64,000 bases of DNA from Bugulina stolonifera (GCA_935421135.1 OW285192.1:16469001-16533000); one strand, 5' to 3'. Counted from the first letter of the stretch, positions 1-14,529 are shown. Notes: a model not told the origin generated them from the letters alone. Program-made: numbers and translations.

Positions 1-1663
<1,663 letters not shown>

Positions 1664-2629
1664 ATTACATTGCAACTAGAAATATGCTGATGGTTGTTCT
1701 TCGTCACATTTGCATTGTACGTCAGCAGAGATGTTGGGGCCTGAACAGTAATCATCACTGTTTACTGGGTTCCAAATAATTCCCTTACATTTGTACATGT
1801 ATGTCAAGAAGATGGGAGTATTGATGGATTATTATTATATTAGTTGTAGAACATAGAATATTATACAACATTATCATACAAAACAATAGAATCTCCATCT
1901 ACAAACCCAGGCAGCGTGCACATGTAATAGAAACCTAGCACATCTTTAAATTTAATGAAACATACTGTAATTACAATGTAGAGTAGTGTTTGAGTTGTAT
2001 ACTAAACATCAAATGCTCTGGTCATCTCTCCCCACCTCCACTTACCCTGTTTTAGCTTACCATCTACAACTCGCGGGGCTGTGTGTAGGTAAACGCATGA
2101 TTATAAAAGTAGTTGTTGGGGACATGTACATGTAGCTACATGTATTACATTGCCCAACAGTTACCCTTTCTCTATGGTGTGTATGGTAATGTACATGAGG
2201 TGGACTAGTGTTTAGGGATAATGTGATGTGTATTAGGAGTTACCCCACCTTATAATTAAGAGAACATTTAGTTGCTAAGCAACTGACAGGTACCAGAAGT
2301 TCTTCTACACTTCCATTCATTCATGTTATAATAGTTGCCCTCTATTTATATACATGTAGGTATGTTCAACCTTCATCTTCATCCTTGGTATAATAGTGTT
2401 TCCAGGGGCCCCAAACAGCCGGCCATTCCCATCAATAATGTAGCCCACATCATCATTAATAACATAAATAAGAGATAATGAAATGGCATTGCTAAAATAT
2501 ACATGCATATATACATGTACATCATGTAGATAATTACATTGATAGTAAACAAGTCGTGACCTCATGCACACACATGTATGAATCACTATAATTCCTAAGC
2601 TACACATTCACTTCGTAATTTGTTCGTCA
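1664..2629. other. Intergenic between ABCC copy A and the UPF0489 gene
   Basis: AT-rich spacer between two convergent genes. It holds scattered TACATGTA octamers (for example around 2130-2150). No conserved coding segment or RNA gene was recognised. Confidence 0.5.
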
Positions 2630-5600
2630 TTAAATTGTCATTAAATTCTCATCGTGAATAAAGTTAGCTTGGAGGTTTCGTTTTTTACCATAGCTGGTCA
2701 GCAAATTCTTCAGTTCCAACTCTATTTTAGGTTGCAGGCTCCTTGGTACGTACCCATCTCTGTTTGATCTAGCAACTGTAACCATGTCTACATTCTCAAC
2801 TTGTAATATTATATCTTCCAGCAGCTTTACTTCTCTAGCTAGTTCATCAGTATTTGGAGTAAAGAATTCACTATTCTTTGAATCAGGATCGTTTGCACCA
2901 GTACATACTAACATTGCATTGTTTTCCTTCTCGACTGATATTCTGGCAGTTTTTGGAGAAGTTTCCATGCAGAATCCTACTTCCAGCAATACATCCAGCT
3001 GTCTTGGCTGTAGGTTTCGATTCACATAGCTTTTAAGTTGTTGAAACTTGTGCTCAATTTGAGTGACTTGAGGGCATTTAGTTCTGGATACTCCAGCCTG
3101 TTCCCTCTGAGTCAAAGAGATACAACTGATATCTAGTGGAGAGGTGCAGTTTGATCTTAGTAGGTCAGGAATCAGCCCCGACAACTTTTCCTCATGTTCA
3201 GCAGACTGAGGGCAAAACAATGGCCGCAGGTAGTCATTTATTATTTCTAGAATGAATTGAAATTAAAACATTTAGACAATGTACGTGTATCTGTGCACCA
3301 TGTCTCTAGTAAAATACCAAAAGGTAGGCCACAACAGGGGAGGCTGCAAAACATGCACAGCATCTTTATTTATTTTGGTCTCTGAGTGTTCATAAGTTTT
3401 CAAATGTGATAGAAATACCTGTATCAATAATGATGTATTTTTAGCAAGGACTTATTGTCAAGCCCCTTAAAGGGGTTATGCCACGTGTTTTCAGGTAGCA
3501 TTAAGACGCACTCAGCTATCTAGTGGCACAATATATTGAGTGCCTAGATATTCACTATTGTAGTACTGGGCTATATTTAGAACAACTAGACCACACCGCA
3601 ATGTATAGGCAAGTAGAATAACGCAATGATAGCCACTGTATACAGTGTGGCCAAATGAAATACCGGACCTACCAATAAAAGCAGCTAGTTATTGCCAGCA
3701 AAAGTAAAGCCCAGAAAAATTCAAAAACTTGCACAAGCTATCCTACTGCTATATTAGTAAATCCTGTGAAATCATTTGTTCACTGCTGTACTCTTTCTAT
3801 ACAAACAGCTTGAATTCAACAATTTTCTCTATATGACATAAAGCACCGAATAGTGCTAATGAGTCAAGCATGGGCAAGAGGACACAACTCTGCTTATAGT
3901 AGCACAAATGCAATAAACCTAAGTAAGAGATGCTGCTTTGAACATAGACATAAACCACATGTCATAACCCCTTTAACAATTGTATCAATAAGTATTTAGA
4001 AATTACTATTAAGCCTGCTAAAAATATCCTGTGACTGATAGTTTTGCTTACCTATATGGGTCCAATTTATACCGGCTTTCACAATAGGATTAGAGCCTTT
4101 TTCACAACCAAAGTAATCTTCATCTATGTCTAATATGATGGTTGACGTAGCTGCTTGCTTCTCCTTAGACTTGCCCTTCCTGCTGGAGATTATTTCTTGA
4201 TAGTTACGCACCATAAACTCACTTTTGACATAGTCAAACCTTATATTCTAAAAGATTACAGAATAATGTGATGGTACAGGACATTTGTATACGACTCCAA
4301 CTCCCGGACGAAGCTCCACCGCACCCTAAGTGCCTAGTAGTCGTTACAGCGCTACTCACCTGACACTAACATTCTCACAATTAGTGCTCGTATACTTACC
4401 TTTAACTACATTGCATGTTCAAGTACTTAATTACCCTCTATATATATATGTCTCCATGTGTTTATGCTCACTCCTTATTCATGTATCTTACTATATGTTG
4501 TTGTACATAGTCACATGAATGTTACTAAGTCCTTTTTTGTGCCTTTTATACCCATGTACAGAAGCCCGACCTCTCAGAATCCATTGATATTCATTTTGTA
4601 CATGAATTGGACCATTATAAGCAACTTTTGTAGAACCCGACCTATTTTGGGTCGGCCGTCGGGCTTCCGGCGGCCATCTTGTTGCGCAACTTCCGGACGA
4701 CCACACGTCGTCTTTTCCCGACGTCATGTCGGCCGGAAGTCTTTATACTATATAAAGGACACTGTTTTACTGTTCATTGTCTCAGTCTTCACTTGGCTTT
4801 CAATAAAGACACATCTATACTTGATACAGAGACTTTCTCTTCCTTTTGCCAGGTCATTCGCCTTGCGAACTGCCTACTAGGTCGGATCACTCTCTTTCAT
4901 TGTATAGTCTGAAGGTCGGACTTGAGATCAGATGGGTCGTCTTTGGTAGTATTTGGACTACTGAGACCGCTCGATCTTTCATGTAATGCGAAGTCCTATT
5001 ACCACTCATAGGCACTTCATTTCTGGGTCGATAGTCGTCCAAGGACGACCGCACCAAATCACAGAAACCATTACAATAATATATCAAGTGCTGTGTTTGA
5101 AGGTAATTATTTGCTTTTCATAATTAAATTTTTTTGTCCTAAATTTCAATCAACCAAATGGAAGATTGGAAAATGACCGAATAACAAAACAATCAAGAGA
5201 ATTCAGATAAATTAACATATTAGAGACTATCATCCCAAATAACTCACTTCAATTTTAAAGCTGCAGGTAACATTAAGACCTTCATATGGTTCCATCTCAG
5301 GCTTGGCATAGAGACAAGGCCTCCCCAGTGAATCAGTAAAAGGTTTGCTGCTTTTACCATCTGTAAATGTCTGAAATAACATGAAACGGCAAAAAATCAA
5401 AAGGGTAGTGTGTTGGCCATGCTTAACCTTCTGAGTACCATATCCTGGCCAGACAAGTGGTGGTGTTAATGGTACAGTGCAAATGGTAATTTGGATGTCT
5501 TGTTGGTTAGATCGCTTGTCAAAACCAGAGTAAAGATTACTTGTGAGAATAGAGGAGTTGCAACTTTATGCTTGTGAATGCCTTAAAACTTCTGTTCCTA

Positions 5601-8311
5601 CTACCCTACTACTTTATCTGCAATAACCACCTGCTTAGAGCAGGAATGAAACATGTTATACCTTGCTCATGCATACACACATTCCTCTCTTGAAACCTCC
5701 CTCTTGTTCTGCGTAAGTGAAAGTTCCTAGACTAACCAGGCCAGTCGTATGGTTACCAAATACAGAGCTACTGTTCTTTGTCCAGCTAGGCCAAACCCAT
5801 ACAAATCTCTCAACAAGTCCTGTACCTATAGCTGCCTAAAATTTGTAGAAATTTTATTCCTTTTCAGTTACAGCTATCATTACAGTCATAATCAGAGTAT
5901 CACAGCATGTACAGGAAAGTCGTTTATGCATGCTGCATGCTCTGCTCTGCTCTGTATTTGCACTATGTATACTGTATACAGCAGAAAGGAGCTGCTTATT
6001 ACCAGAATTATTTAGCAGCTCACTGCAGTGCTTACTGAATATTTGGGTGTTAGCTACACATTAACATGCATAAAGCTATCAGCCGAGTCAGCACTGAACT
6101 CTTCACATGGACGTGTATGTGCTGCCTTTTCTATTTAAAAATCTGTCAACTTAGAATATAATCTGTTGCAGTAACTTTCTGCTCTATATTTCTTTATTGA
6201 ATCTTAAAATTGAATACAAGCAGTTTTGCTGGTAAGAAACTTTTGCTACTTGGTACATAAATGCTGCACAAGTGCCAGGGGAATCCGTCATCCTGTTATC
6301 TAACTAGCTTACAGCTTACCAGGACAAATACGTCATTCCTCTGCATCAACTTCAAGACTTCTGCCAAAGATTGGGGCCATCCGAAAAGTGAGAGATCTGG
6401 TCTGTATGATAGTGGTCCAAAGTCACTGTGGCCATCAAAGTGAACCTGATGAGACACGGTAGAGTTCTTGGAAGGCAGTCAATAACTCAATATACTTTAT
6501 AGCATTGAATACCTTTCAGTTGAAAAGTGCTCCAGAAGTGAAAAAATTCCCTCCCCCACCTTCCCCAGTTAGTACAATGATACCTTACCAATGTATAACT
6601 CTTGTGGGTTTGCATGTCCGGGTGTTTCATGGCATTCCTATTATTTTCAACTTCCTCTTTATCGATCAAGCCAGCTTGTTTGTACCAGTATGGTAAGACT
6701 GAAAGGTAATCATATACTGTATATAGGAACTCTGACATGCACATAGGGAAGCCGTAGAATATGTGGACACTCAATTTACAATCCTGGCCAGTTAAAAGAA
6801 GCTGAAAAATATTTCTCACTATCTCTAAGGGTGAAATAAAAACATATTATGTGTTATGCAACAAATAATAAAATCCCCTTTTTAACCTTCTTTGTAATTG
6901 GTGGGCATACTATACGCCGTTTACTGCGATTGCCGACTACGGTTGCTATGATTGCGTGCAGAAAGTTATCAGCAATGATCTCAGTTAAAGGTGGACTGCA
7001 CTGACAATTTCAGAATGTTTGTCACCAAATTACATGTAACTATGTTAGTATTACTTGATACCTATACAAACATATCTAAACTGTTTTAGTAGTAATTACC
7101 AGATGCTAAACTGCAAAAAAGTAACCCCAAAATTTCTAAATTAACCATAGTGATGTCAGCTTTAGGAGTTATCTCCACCTAGTTTTATGTCAGTTCTCAA
7201 AACTTCTTCTTTGATTATCTCAACTCTGACACACTATATAGCTGAAATGTTCAGTTGTCACAACTGCTTTAGAAGAAATACAGTGTGCATTCAATAAAAC
7301 AGATATTAGCAATTAGAGTACTACATACTACAGGTTCAACACACCAGTCTAGTGCATTGGCTTGTTATTCATGAGATAAACAAGTAACCTATATTGACCA
7401 ATCAAATTGCGAACTCAAAAGTCATTTGATAATCTTTTGCAACAAATTGTACTTTTTATTGCCTAGGAATATTAACTAGCATTTGTTTTACATACCCATT
7501 TTTTCGTTTTGTGATATTCCTAGTACAACAAAGATAAAATCTCAATTAAAATTTTCGGTTTATAATAATACAATGCGTGGTCTGGCATTCACTCCCTGCA
7601 ATGATGTATTTCACTAGTTTTAACAGAGCTGGATACCATGATGACATCATATAGCCCCGCTGGTATTGTGCTAACTGGTTCAGCTGCTACTAGGCTTTCT
7701 AATGGTGTATTCAACTCATAACGTCAAAATTTCAGTACAGTCCACCTTTAATAGCGCAGAAGCCTCAAGAAAATTGTGTTCTTAGCGGTTTAATGAGTCA
7801 TAAGAATTATACCAAATTGCGACTTACCTTCATGATGCTCTTCAACAACTACTACATCTAAAACCTCTTTTAAGGTACTCTCATCTGGAGATTTAGTCTC
7901 TTTAGAGCCGGAGTTTGTAGCCTGATTGTAGATCTCTCTAGTGTTGACAGATTCTTGATTACTATTAGTTTCCTGGTGATTCTCAAGCCCTCCAATGTGT
8001 CTGTTCCGACTTGTTGATGCAGTGTGCTCAACAATATTTCTTCCATTTTTGTGATTGCTGTATTTGGATTTCGAGTTGGTGCCTTGGCTGTTATGAGCTC
8101 TTGTGTTTGATGCATCGTCATAAACTACATGCTTACGGTTTGATACAGCAGTGGAAGTTGGAGATCTCAGAGAAAATATTGCAAATATAAACAGAGCAAT
8201 GAAGACTAATGTGATTGCAGCTCGGCAGAGCAACTTCGCCATCCGAGTTTTCATGTACCAAAGCATGATACTCCAGCAGCTACAAACAGAGCATTGCAAA
8301 CCATCAAACAT
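2630..8311 (-). CDS. UPF0489 (C5orf22-like) family protein with N-terminal membrane anchor
   Basis: Eight exons join in phase: 8311-7828, 6698-6589, 6445-6320, 5835-5662, 5514-5428, 5370-5248, 4247-4052 and 3246-2630, giving 638 residues. Recognisable UPF0489 motifs come in order: VVVVEEHHE (about 153-161), HFDGHSDF (about 200), VWVWPSW (about 252) and LDIDEDYF (407-414). A hydrophobic stretch at about 29-48 follows basic residues and looks like a signal anchor; a Ser/Asn-rich linker follows it. The start at 8311 is the first in-frame Met; Met24 (8242), right before the anchor, is an equally good start. The family's function is not established. The HFDxHxD and DxDxD motifs resemble ureohydrolase metal ligands, which is inference. 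Introns host two MITEs and a solo LTR. Confidence 0.85.
3467..3976. mobile_element. TTAA-flanked MITE (family 2) in a UPF0489 intron
   Basis: A 510-bp non-coding element bounded by TTAA at both ends. The terminal inverted repeats start AAGGGGTTATGCCACGTG on the left and read the same, imperfectly, on the reverse strand at the right end (ACATGTCATAACCCCTT). TTAA targets and lack of coding capacity suggest a piggyBac-type MITE. Fragments of the same family occur at about 30.2-30.5 kb and about 39.43-39.55 kb. Confidence 0.75.
4267..5075 (+). mobile_element. Solo LTR of a retrotransposon, copy 1
   Basis: An 809-bp sequence starting TGTGATGG and ending CCATTACA, flanked by the 4-bp direct repeat ATAA (4263-4266 and 5076-5079). 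Inside are a TATA box (ACTATATAAAG near 4748) and an AATAAAG poly(A) signal about 50 bp further on, the usual U3-R order of an LTR. Two other copies (11804-12574 and 45206-45864) share its sequence and 4-bp duplications. No internal retroviral genes are near, so it is a solo LTR left by recombination. It lies in intron 6 of the UPF0489 gene, opposite to transcription. Confidence 0.8.
6985..7751. mobile_element. TTAA-flanked MITE (family 1), copy 1
   Basis: A 767-bp non-coding repeat in intron 1 of the UPF0489 gene. It is bounded by TTAA, with terminal inverted repeats AGGTGGACTG... and ...CAGTCCACCT. A second copy of 760 bp lies at 31278-32037 in an intron of ABCC copy C and aligns over its whole length. 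The TTAA target and TIRs suggest mobilisation by a piggyBac-like transposase encoded elsewhere. Confidence 0.85.
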
Positions 8312-9423
8312 ATATGTATTATTACTGCCACATGCTGTACAATTCTTGCATTGACTGTTGCATACATGTGCATGTACATACAGATGCTGTAACTGTTGGA
8401 TAACAGTACCAATCTTGAAGTAATAGCAAACAAACTAGTAGTACCACCTGTTTGCTCCCATGAACGTATAGTAGTTCAATTGTAAATTATAACAAAGATG
8501 GTGGTGTGTAATACTATTAACTGAGTTTTAACACTTAATTCAATGTTAGAAGACTGAAAACTTATCCAAACTTCTGAGTTGACAACTGGAGAGAATACCT
8601 AAACTCACCTCCTGCAATAGCGACCAATGTGCCAATATTTTAGATGTACTTGAAATGAATCGAACAAACGGCCTAAAACATCTATGAAAAGCATCTATAA
8701 CTTCCTGAATACACTCTAAATGCAATGCAAAACACACAAGTTAGAGCTAGCAATTTTAATCTTAACTCCTTCACAATAGATCTATTGATACATACATGTA
8801 ACACTTGACTAAACATCACTGGGGTCAAATTCTTTGAATTACTTGTATATACATTGTAAATAGAATTGCTCATCTCCAGGTATATTCCTTGTAAGCACAT
8901 GTAAATCTGATCATGAAGTATTTTCGTACTAATGATCATGCATGATCATTAGTATGAAAATACTTACATGTATTGTACAGTTCTACTATTTATACCTAAC
9001 ATTTCACCACTAGTCCTAAGGCCATCATCAGCAGGAGATATTTTATCTATTAAATATTTATTTAATTTTACTATATTAGTGTTTTAGTGACCTACATTCC
9101 AGGTAAAAGCCAACTTGCTAAAAGAATTTATGGCACACATTCCTCACATAGTTGGGGACACACTGGCCTGGCTTGTGCAAAAAACTCAAGTGTGTCGATG
9201 AGCTAGCGATGGTTTTCTCCGGCCAAGAAAAATCGCAAGTCAATAGCCCTTTTAACCTAGGACGAACGGCAATCTTGGAATTTTTATTGGTGACACTCTA
9301 CATACAAGCATATAAAACAGTATAGTACTTTAGCCACAGCTGTGTCTTCTATGCTAATCTTCAGAGTTGGGTCTAAGTCGGATTTTAAGTCAACACGGCA
9401 AGTCATTTCTAATTCTTTGAAAG
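8312..9423. other. Upstream region of the UPF0489 gene
   Basis: This should hold the promoter of the - strand UPF0489 gene, but no clear TATA box or other core element could be assigned. It contains a near-perfect 25-bp-arm palindrome (8916-8965) and short non-conserved open frames only. Confidence 0.4.
8916..8965. repeat. Near-perfect palindrome
   Basis: Two 25-bp arms meet at 8940/8941 (centre CATGCATG) with one mismatch and no spacer. It could be the relic of a small foldback element. Confidence 0.75.
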
Positions 9424-9793
9424 CAAGTCACATTGATGGGCAAGTCAAAGTCAAGTCACATTGATGGGCAAGTCAAAGTCAAGTCACATTGATGGGCAAG
9501 TCAAAGTCAAGTCACATTGATGGGCAAGTCAAAGTCAAGTCACATTGATGGGCAAGTCAAAGTCAAGTCACATTGATGGGCAAGTCAAAGTCAAGTCACA
9601 TTGATGGGCAAGTCAAAGTCAAGTCACATTGATGGGCAAGTCAAAGTCAAGTCACATTGATGGGCAAGTCAAAGTCAAGTCACATTGATGGGCAAGTCAA
9701 AGTCAAGTCACATTGATGGGCAAGTCAAAGTCAAGTCACATTGATGGGCAAGTCAAAGTCAAGTCACATTGATGGGCAAGTCAAAGTCAAGTC
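9424..9793. repeat. 28-bp minisatellite, about 13 copies
   Basis: Almost identical head-to-tail 28-bp units containing CAAGTCAAAGTCAAGTCA and CATTGATGGG. Units abut directly with no spacers. Degenerate AAGTC-type sequence precedes it (9370-9424). Distantly similar sequence in reverse orientation occurs at about 29.4-29.6 kb, so the array probably expanded from part of a dispersed repeat. Confidence 0.9.
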
Positions 9794-10261
9794 TACGACT
9801 TGGAACCAGCACTAACCGCTAATTGTTGTTCCAATGTACGGTGATATGACTATTGAAAAAAGTGAATACAAAAGAATAGAAAGCTAGACGAGACAGAACG
9901 GAACATCTGGATCATCTACACTCACATTTTATTATTTTCCTAGTTTCACTGCCTAGTCATTCATGTGTTATATCTGAGTTTTTACTGAACTGTTTTCTAC
10001 CAACACCAACCACTTTATCGCAAAAGTCAATAATGCACCCAATTTCTAAAGGCATTATTTCATGTAATATGAGGTAGTAAATATTCATAAGAATATACAG
10101 TTCTACCATTGAAATTTATTTAGGTAGTATGTAGCATAGTTCTTTCATTGAAATTTATTTGGGTAGTATATAGTATAGTTTATATTAGTGTCTATATGCA
10201 CAAAGGTAGTCGTTAGTCTAATATAGTATTGTAATGTTTTTGAGTGTGATTACATACAGGT

Positions 10262-10830
10262 GCCGATAGGCCACAAGTATGGGAAGAGCTTGAAAGGTGG
10301 TAGAGGCCGACCAAGTAACCTTCTGCTCATTACATAAAGAGTGAACAGTATTTATATGCTCTTATTGGTATGTATATCAGACGTAGGCCGATGCTGAGAC
10401 TCATTGGAGAGCTCAGGATCGATGTAGGTCTTGTAGACTTTATACTCCAGAGGAGTGCAATGAAAGATCTGGTATTCTAGGATCTTAACCCCGACGCTAG
10501 ATTCATATGGAATCCGGGATCGACCTAAGTCGTAGAAGTGGTGTAGAGATATGCTTAAACGAGGATGGATCTATGGATCTGCCGGTAGAGTTACTCGCCT
10601 ACAAGAGAAAGCCTCTATAGGTTTGAGTTGGGAGATTTTGCTTTATTGAAGCGCAATCAACAACTGATTTGATACAGAAAATGTACTGCCTTTTATACTA
10701 ATTCTATTTCCGGTCCAAAGAGGCCGATAAGGTATCGGGCCGGAACTGATGCAACAACATGGATGGTTCCGCCCGACGTCGGCCACATAAAAGGGTCGGC
10801 CTTGGCACAAAAAGTGCTTACAATAATGTA
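10262..10830 (-). mobile_element. LTR-like fragment, reverse orientation
   Basis: Read on the - strand this stretch has the same order of signals as the solo LTRs: CCGAC/GTCGG-rich segments, a TATA box (AGTATAAAAGG near 10690-10700) and a CAATAAAG poly(A) signal near 10645. Sequence identity to the three solo LTRs is weak and no target duplication was found, so the boundaries are approximate. It lies directly upstream of the truncated ABCC copy B. Confidence 0.5.
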
Positions 10831-10859
10831 AAACATAAAGTGTATGAATATGAGCCTTT

Positions 10860-13747
10860 TCTGAAGCATCAGCCCCAAGTGATACTTATAATAGGTGAGA
10901 AGTGGCCGAATGAGGTAGCTATAAAATTTGATAACGTAGATGTGAGATACAGAGAAGGTCTACCTCTAGTACTAAAGAGTATATCATTAGATATAAAACC
11001 TCTGGAGAAGATTGGTATAGTCGGTAGAACTGGCTCAGGTATGGGTAGTAAACTTATGTAAGCATGTTATTCAAAAGAAATTTGTAGCTGACAACGACAT
11101 CGGTCATCCAAAGTACTGTTTAATTTTCAGGAAACCTAGTAAAACAATGATGCATGTGTGTGGCTGTGCGCGGCAGTGCTACTGGGGAGCCCTACCAAAT
11201 ATTTTTAAAATAATTTTAATTAGCACCAATATTTTCCATTTGGGGCATTTCATTTCTATTTCAGGGAAAGTTTCTCGCCTAAAGCTCTTTTTTCTATTGC
11301 AGGAAAATCCTCTTTAGCTACGGTTCTGTTCCGTATGATGGAACTGGATAGGGGAGCTATCAAAATAGACAATGTCAACACAAGCACTATAAGACTTGAG
11401 GACCTCAGGTCTAAGCTATCTATTATACCTCAAGATCCTGTGCTATTTGTAGGGACAGTCAGGTACTTAGCTTGTTTTTAGAAAACAGCCAATAGATAAC
11501 ATTCACTGCATAACTTTGTGCTTCAGCTTTTCACTTTTAGGTATGCTTAATAAAACACAAAACTAGACAAGCTGCTGTACTCTCATCTAGAAAAAAATTA
11601 AATCATTTACTGTTTATTGTCTAGCAAAAGTTCAATACCTCTGAAAGTTTGTTTGTTAACAAGGCAGTGTAGTTTTAGACGCTAGCGGCTGGTAGCTTTG
11701 CACAAGTAGCTTGGCAGTTATTAGCTTGCACAAGTAGTTAGTAGCAAGTAGCTTTGCAACGCAGTAGCTAGTGTAAGGAAACATATATACAGTGTATATG
11801 TATTGTAATGGTTCAGGACATTTTTACATACGACCTCAGCTAGCCTGATGGACCTTATAGCACCCTAAGTGCCTAGTAGTTGCCACAGCACTACTCATCT
11901 AACACTTGGTTTCTCGCACTTAGCTGTCTTGTTACTCATACCTACATTGTTATGCATGTTCTAACCATACACTTATAACTACATATCATTTACTGAGCAA
12001 TTATGTCCTTTTTATACCCATGTAAAGAGGCCCGACCTCTCAGAAATACCTGATATTGATTTTGCATATGATCAAGATGATTTTAAGCATCATTTTGTCA
12101 AACCCGACCTATTTTGAATCGGCCCTCGGGCTTCCGGCCGCCATATTGTTGCGCAATCTCTGGACGACACTACGTCGCCTTTTTACGGCACTACGTCGGC
12201 CTTTTTACCGGAAGTTCTAATACTATATAAAGCACATTGTTTTTATGTTTGCTGTCTCAGCTCATGCTTGGATCTCAATAAAGACACATCTATACTTATA
12301 TACAGAGACTTTCACTTCGTAGACAGGTCATTCTAGTTGTTAAGGTCTTCAACCTTGAAACCCAAACTCCCTACTAGGTCGGATCACTCTCTTTCTCAGT
12401 ATAGTAAACAAGCACCGACTCGGGACCATATGGGTCGTCTTTGGTAGTTATTTGACTGCTAGTACCTGTTAATCTTCTATGTAATGAGAAGACCTAGCAC
12501 CACTCATAGGCTCTTCATTTTGGACACGAGAGTCGTCTTAGGACGACAGTACCCAACCCCAAAAAACCATTACAGTATATGATGCATGCATGCCTTAGAT
12601 AGTTAGCTACGATATTAAAAATAATAAAAGAACTGCAGTACAACACAAAAGGCAGGAGTAACAGTATTGGGTGAACGTCGAGGTTCAATCACAACTGGTA
12701 TTAATCGTACTACAATACACTATTACTGTACTAAGATCACCAAAGCAAACCAAAAGGTATTCTATACATCAAACACCTTCATCATATTTATGCTAAAATT
12801 ATTATTTTATATCAGATCACACTATCCCCATGTGTAAAGTGCAACCTGGATCCTTTTGGAGTGTACAGGGACGAAGAGTTGTGGTCTGCCCTGAAGAAGT
12901 GTCATGTTAAACATACTATAAAAGCTCAGGATGGACCGTTGGATGCTTCTATAGTAGAAAATGGGGAGAACTTTTCAGTTGGGGAGAGACAACTCATATG
13001 TATGGCCAGAGCTTTGCTAAGGCACAGTAAAATACTTCTTTTAGATGAAGCAACTGCAGGTAAAAGTTACGACATCGCCAACGGTTTATTTAGAGGAATC
13101 CTAACAAAGCTAGTGAGCACAAAGCTGTTTTTCTACTATAATATTAAGCCTCACACAAAACCCAAGGTTTTACAACTGCATGCACCTACTGTTGGAACAC
13201 ACTGATTATTTCTTATAAAAATGAATATTATTGTTATGTTTAGCTATAGACACGGAGACCGACTCTTTGATACAAGATACCATCAAAGAGGCATTTGCTG
13301 ATTGTACTATGCTGACTATAGCTCATAGACTCAACACTGTAGTAACTTATGATAAGATTCTAGTCTTGGATAATGGAAAGGTAAGAAAAGCCTTTATCAG
13401 CCTACTCCACTTAACATAGTTTATATAATTTATGTGTTACTCACTCCTAAATAAATCTAAAGGGAAATATGTTTTCAGTGTCATGCCAGTTTTATTTTCT
13501 TTTCATTGTTATGATTCTAAATTTCAGGTGTTTCAAATCAGTTAGAATTCTATATAAAGCTGCCAATTTATTGACACCCGGGTATGAATATATACATGTA
13601 TTTATAAATGGGTAATATCTCATTTAAAAGGTAGTTGAATTTGACACTCCTAAGAATCTCTTAGCCAATGGGGATACACTATTTGCTCAGATGATGCTCG
13701 TGCGAGAAGCACAGAAGAATGATGCTATGGAAAATGGTCATTGTTAG
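10860..13747 (+). pseudogene. ABCC copy B: 5'-truncated NBD2 fragment
   Basis: Only the last five ABCC exons are present: about 10907-11038 (boundary uncertain), 11303-11462, 12839/12840-13059, 13244-13380 and 13631-13747 (TAG). They encode an NBD2 with Walker A (GRTGSGKSS), signature [10 protein letters not shown] and Walker B ILLLDE. No membrane domain or NBD1 exon lies upstream; the first exon is diverged at its start and abuts an LTR-like sequence. The acceptor of the third exon has changed from AG to AA relative to copies A and C. The next usable AG is one base later and would shift the frame. A solo LTR sits in the second intron. It is almost surely a non-functional duplicate, although the other exons stay open. 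Confidence 0.8.
11804..12574 (+). mobile_element. Solo LTR, copy 2
   Basis: A 771-bp sequence beginning TGTAATGGTT and ending AACCATTACA, flanked by the 4-bp repeat GTAT (11800-11803 and 12575-12578). It contains ACTATATAAAG near 12223 and CAATAAAG near 12276. It matches copy 1 over its length and lies in an intron of the copy B pseudogene. Confidence 0.85.
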
Positions 13748-14374
13748 GCTCCATTAAAGCTAAAAAAATGCTGGTTTATCTCAGCATTTATGTCAGTAGT
13801 ACTGCCTCGCATATGTATTTATGTATATGTAAGTAGGAAGTTCGTAAAGTTGTAGAAAACTGTTTTATTTGTTGTTTGAGAGATACATGGAACTGCTTCT
13901 ACTACTGACCTCTACGCTGACCACTACTGCTGACCACTACGCTGACCACTATGCTGGTGACTTTTACTGTTTACTATTACTAACTATCTCTATCTACACT
14001 GTGTTTTATGAATGTCTACTCATATACTGATACATGTACACCTATGTACATGTATCAGTATAAAACTGGTATGTGCATTTACATGAGTTAGTTCCTATTA
14101 CATTTTATTGTCCTCTCTAATGGCAAGGCAAAGCAGGTATCATTAATAATACTATTTATAAATTTTAGTTAGATCACAAGAAGGGTTAAAGATAGACGTT
14201 GTACCAGTGGATGTGCATATATACATCATGTATATGTAGCTATTTTATAATGTCTTTTGGTAACTATTAGTGTAGTTTAGAAGTGTTAGCTGATTATATT
14301 AGAAATTTCTTTACAAGTTATCATTATCTGTATGCATAATTGTGCTAATATAATAATATTTATTGTTTAGTTCT
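13748..14374. other. Spacer after copy B
   Basis: No gene seen. It has a short irregular run of CTGACCACTACG-type repeats (about 13905-13955) and several TACATGTA octamers. Confidence 0.4.
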
Positions 14375-14526
14375 CTGTGTAATTCTGTCAGCAATAAACA
14401 GCACAGCTATTTTCATGCAAATATTATTATATTATATAATACATATTATAATATAATATATATCATATAATATAATAATATTTGCATGAAAATAACTGTG
14501 CTGTTTATTGCTGACAGAATTACACA
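14375..14526. repeat. Long inverted repeat with AT-rich loop
   Basis: Two arms of about 65 bp (14375-14440 and about 14461-14526) are reverse complements with about one mismatch. They are separated by a short ATAT-rich loop. Part of the arm (TGCATGAAAATA...TTTATTGCT) recurs once at about 34794, downstream of copy C. The repeat ends exactly where the NBD1 relic starts, so it may mark a rearrangement breakpoint. Confidence 0.8.
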
Positions 14527-14529
14527 GTG

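Noticed and set aside
4330..5087. Several 60-140 aa open frames
   Set aside because: They lie in a solo LTR and are not conserved between its copies.
7790..7827. Read-through end of UPF0489 exon 1
   Set aside because: A clean GT donor at 7827-7826 joins in phase to VLPYWYK, matching the family; the read-through residues do not.
9424..9793. CRISPR-like array
   Set aside because: Units abut directly with no unique spacers, in an intron-rich animal genome.
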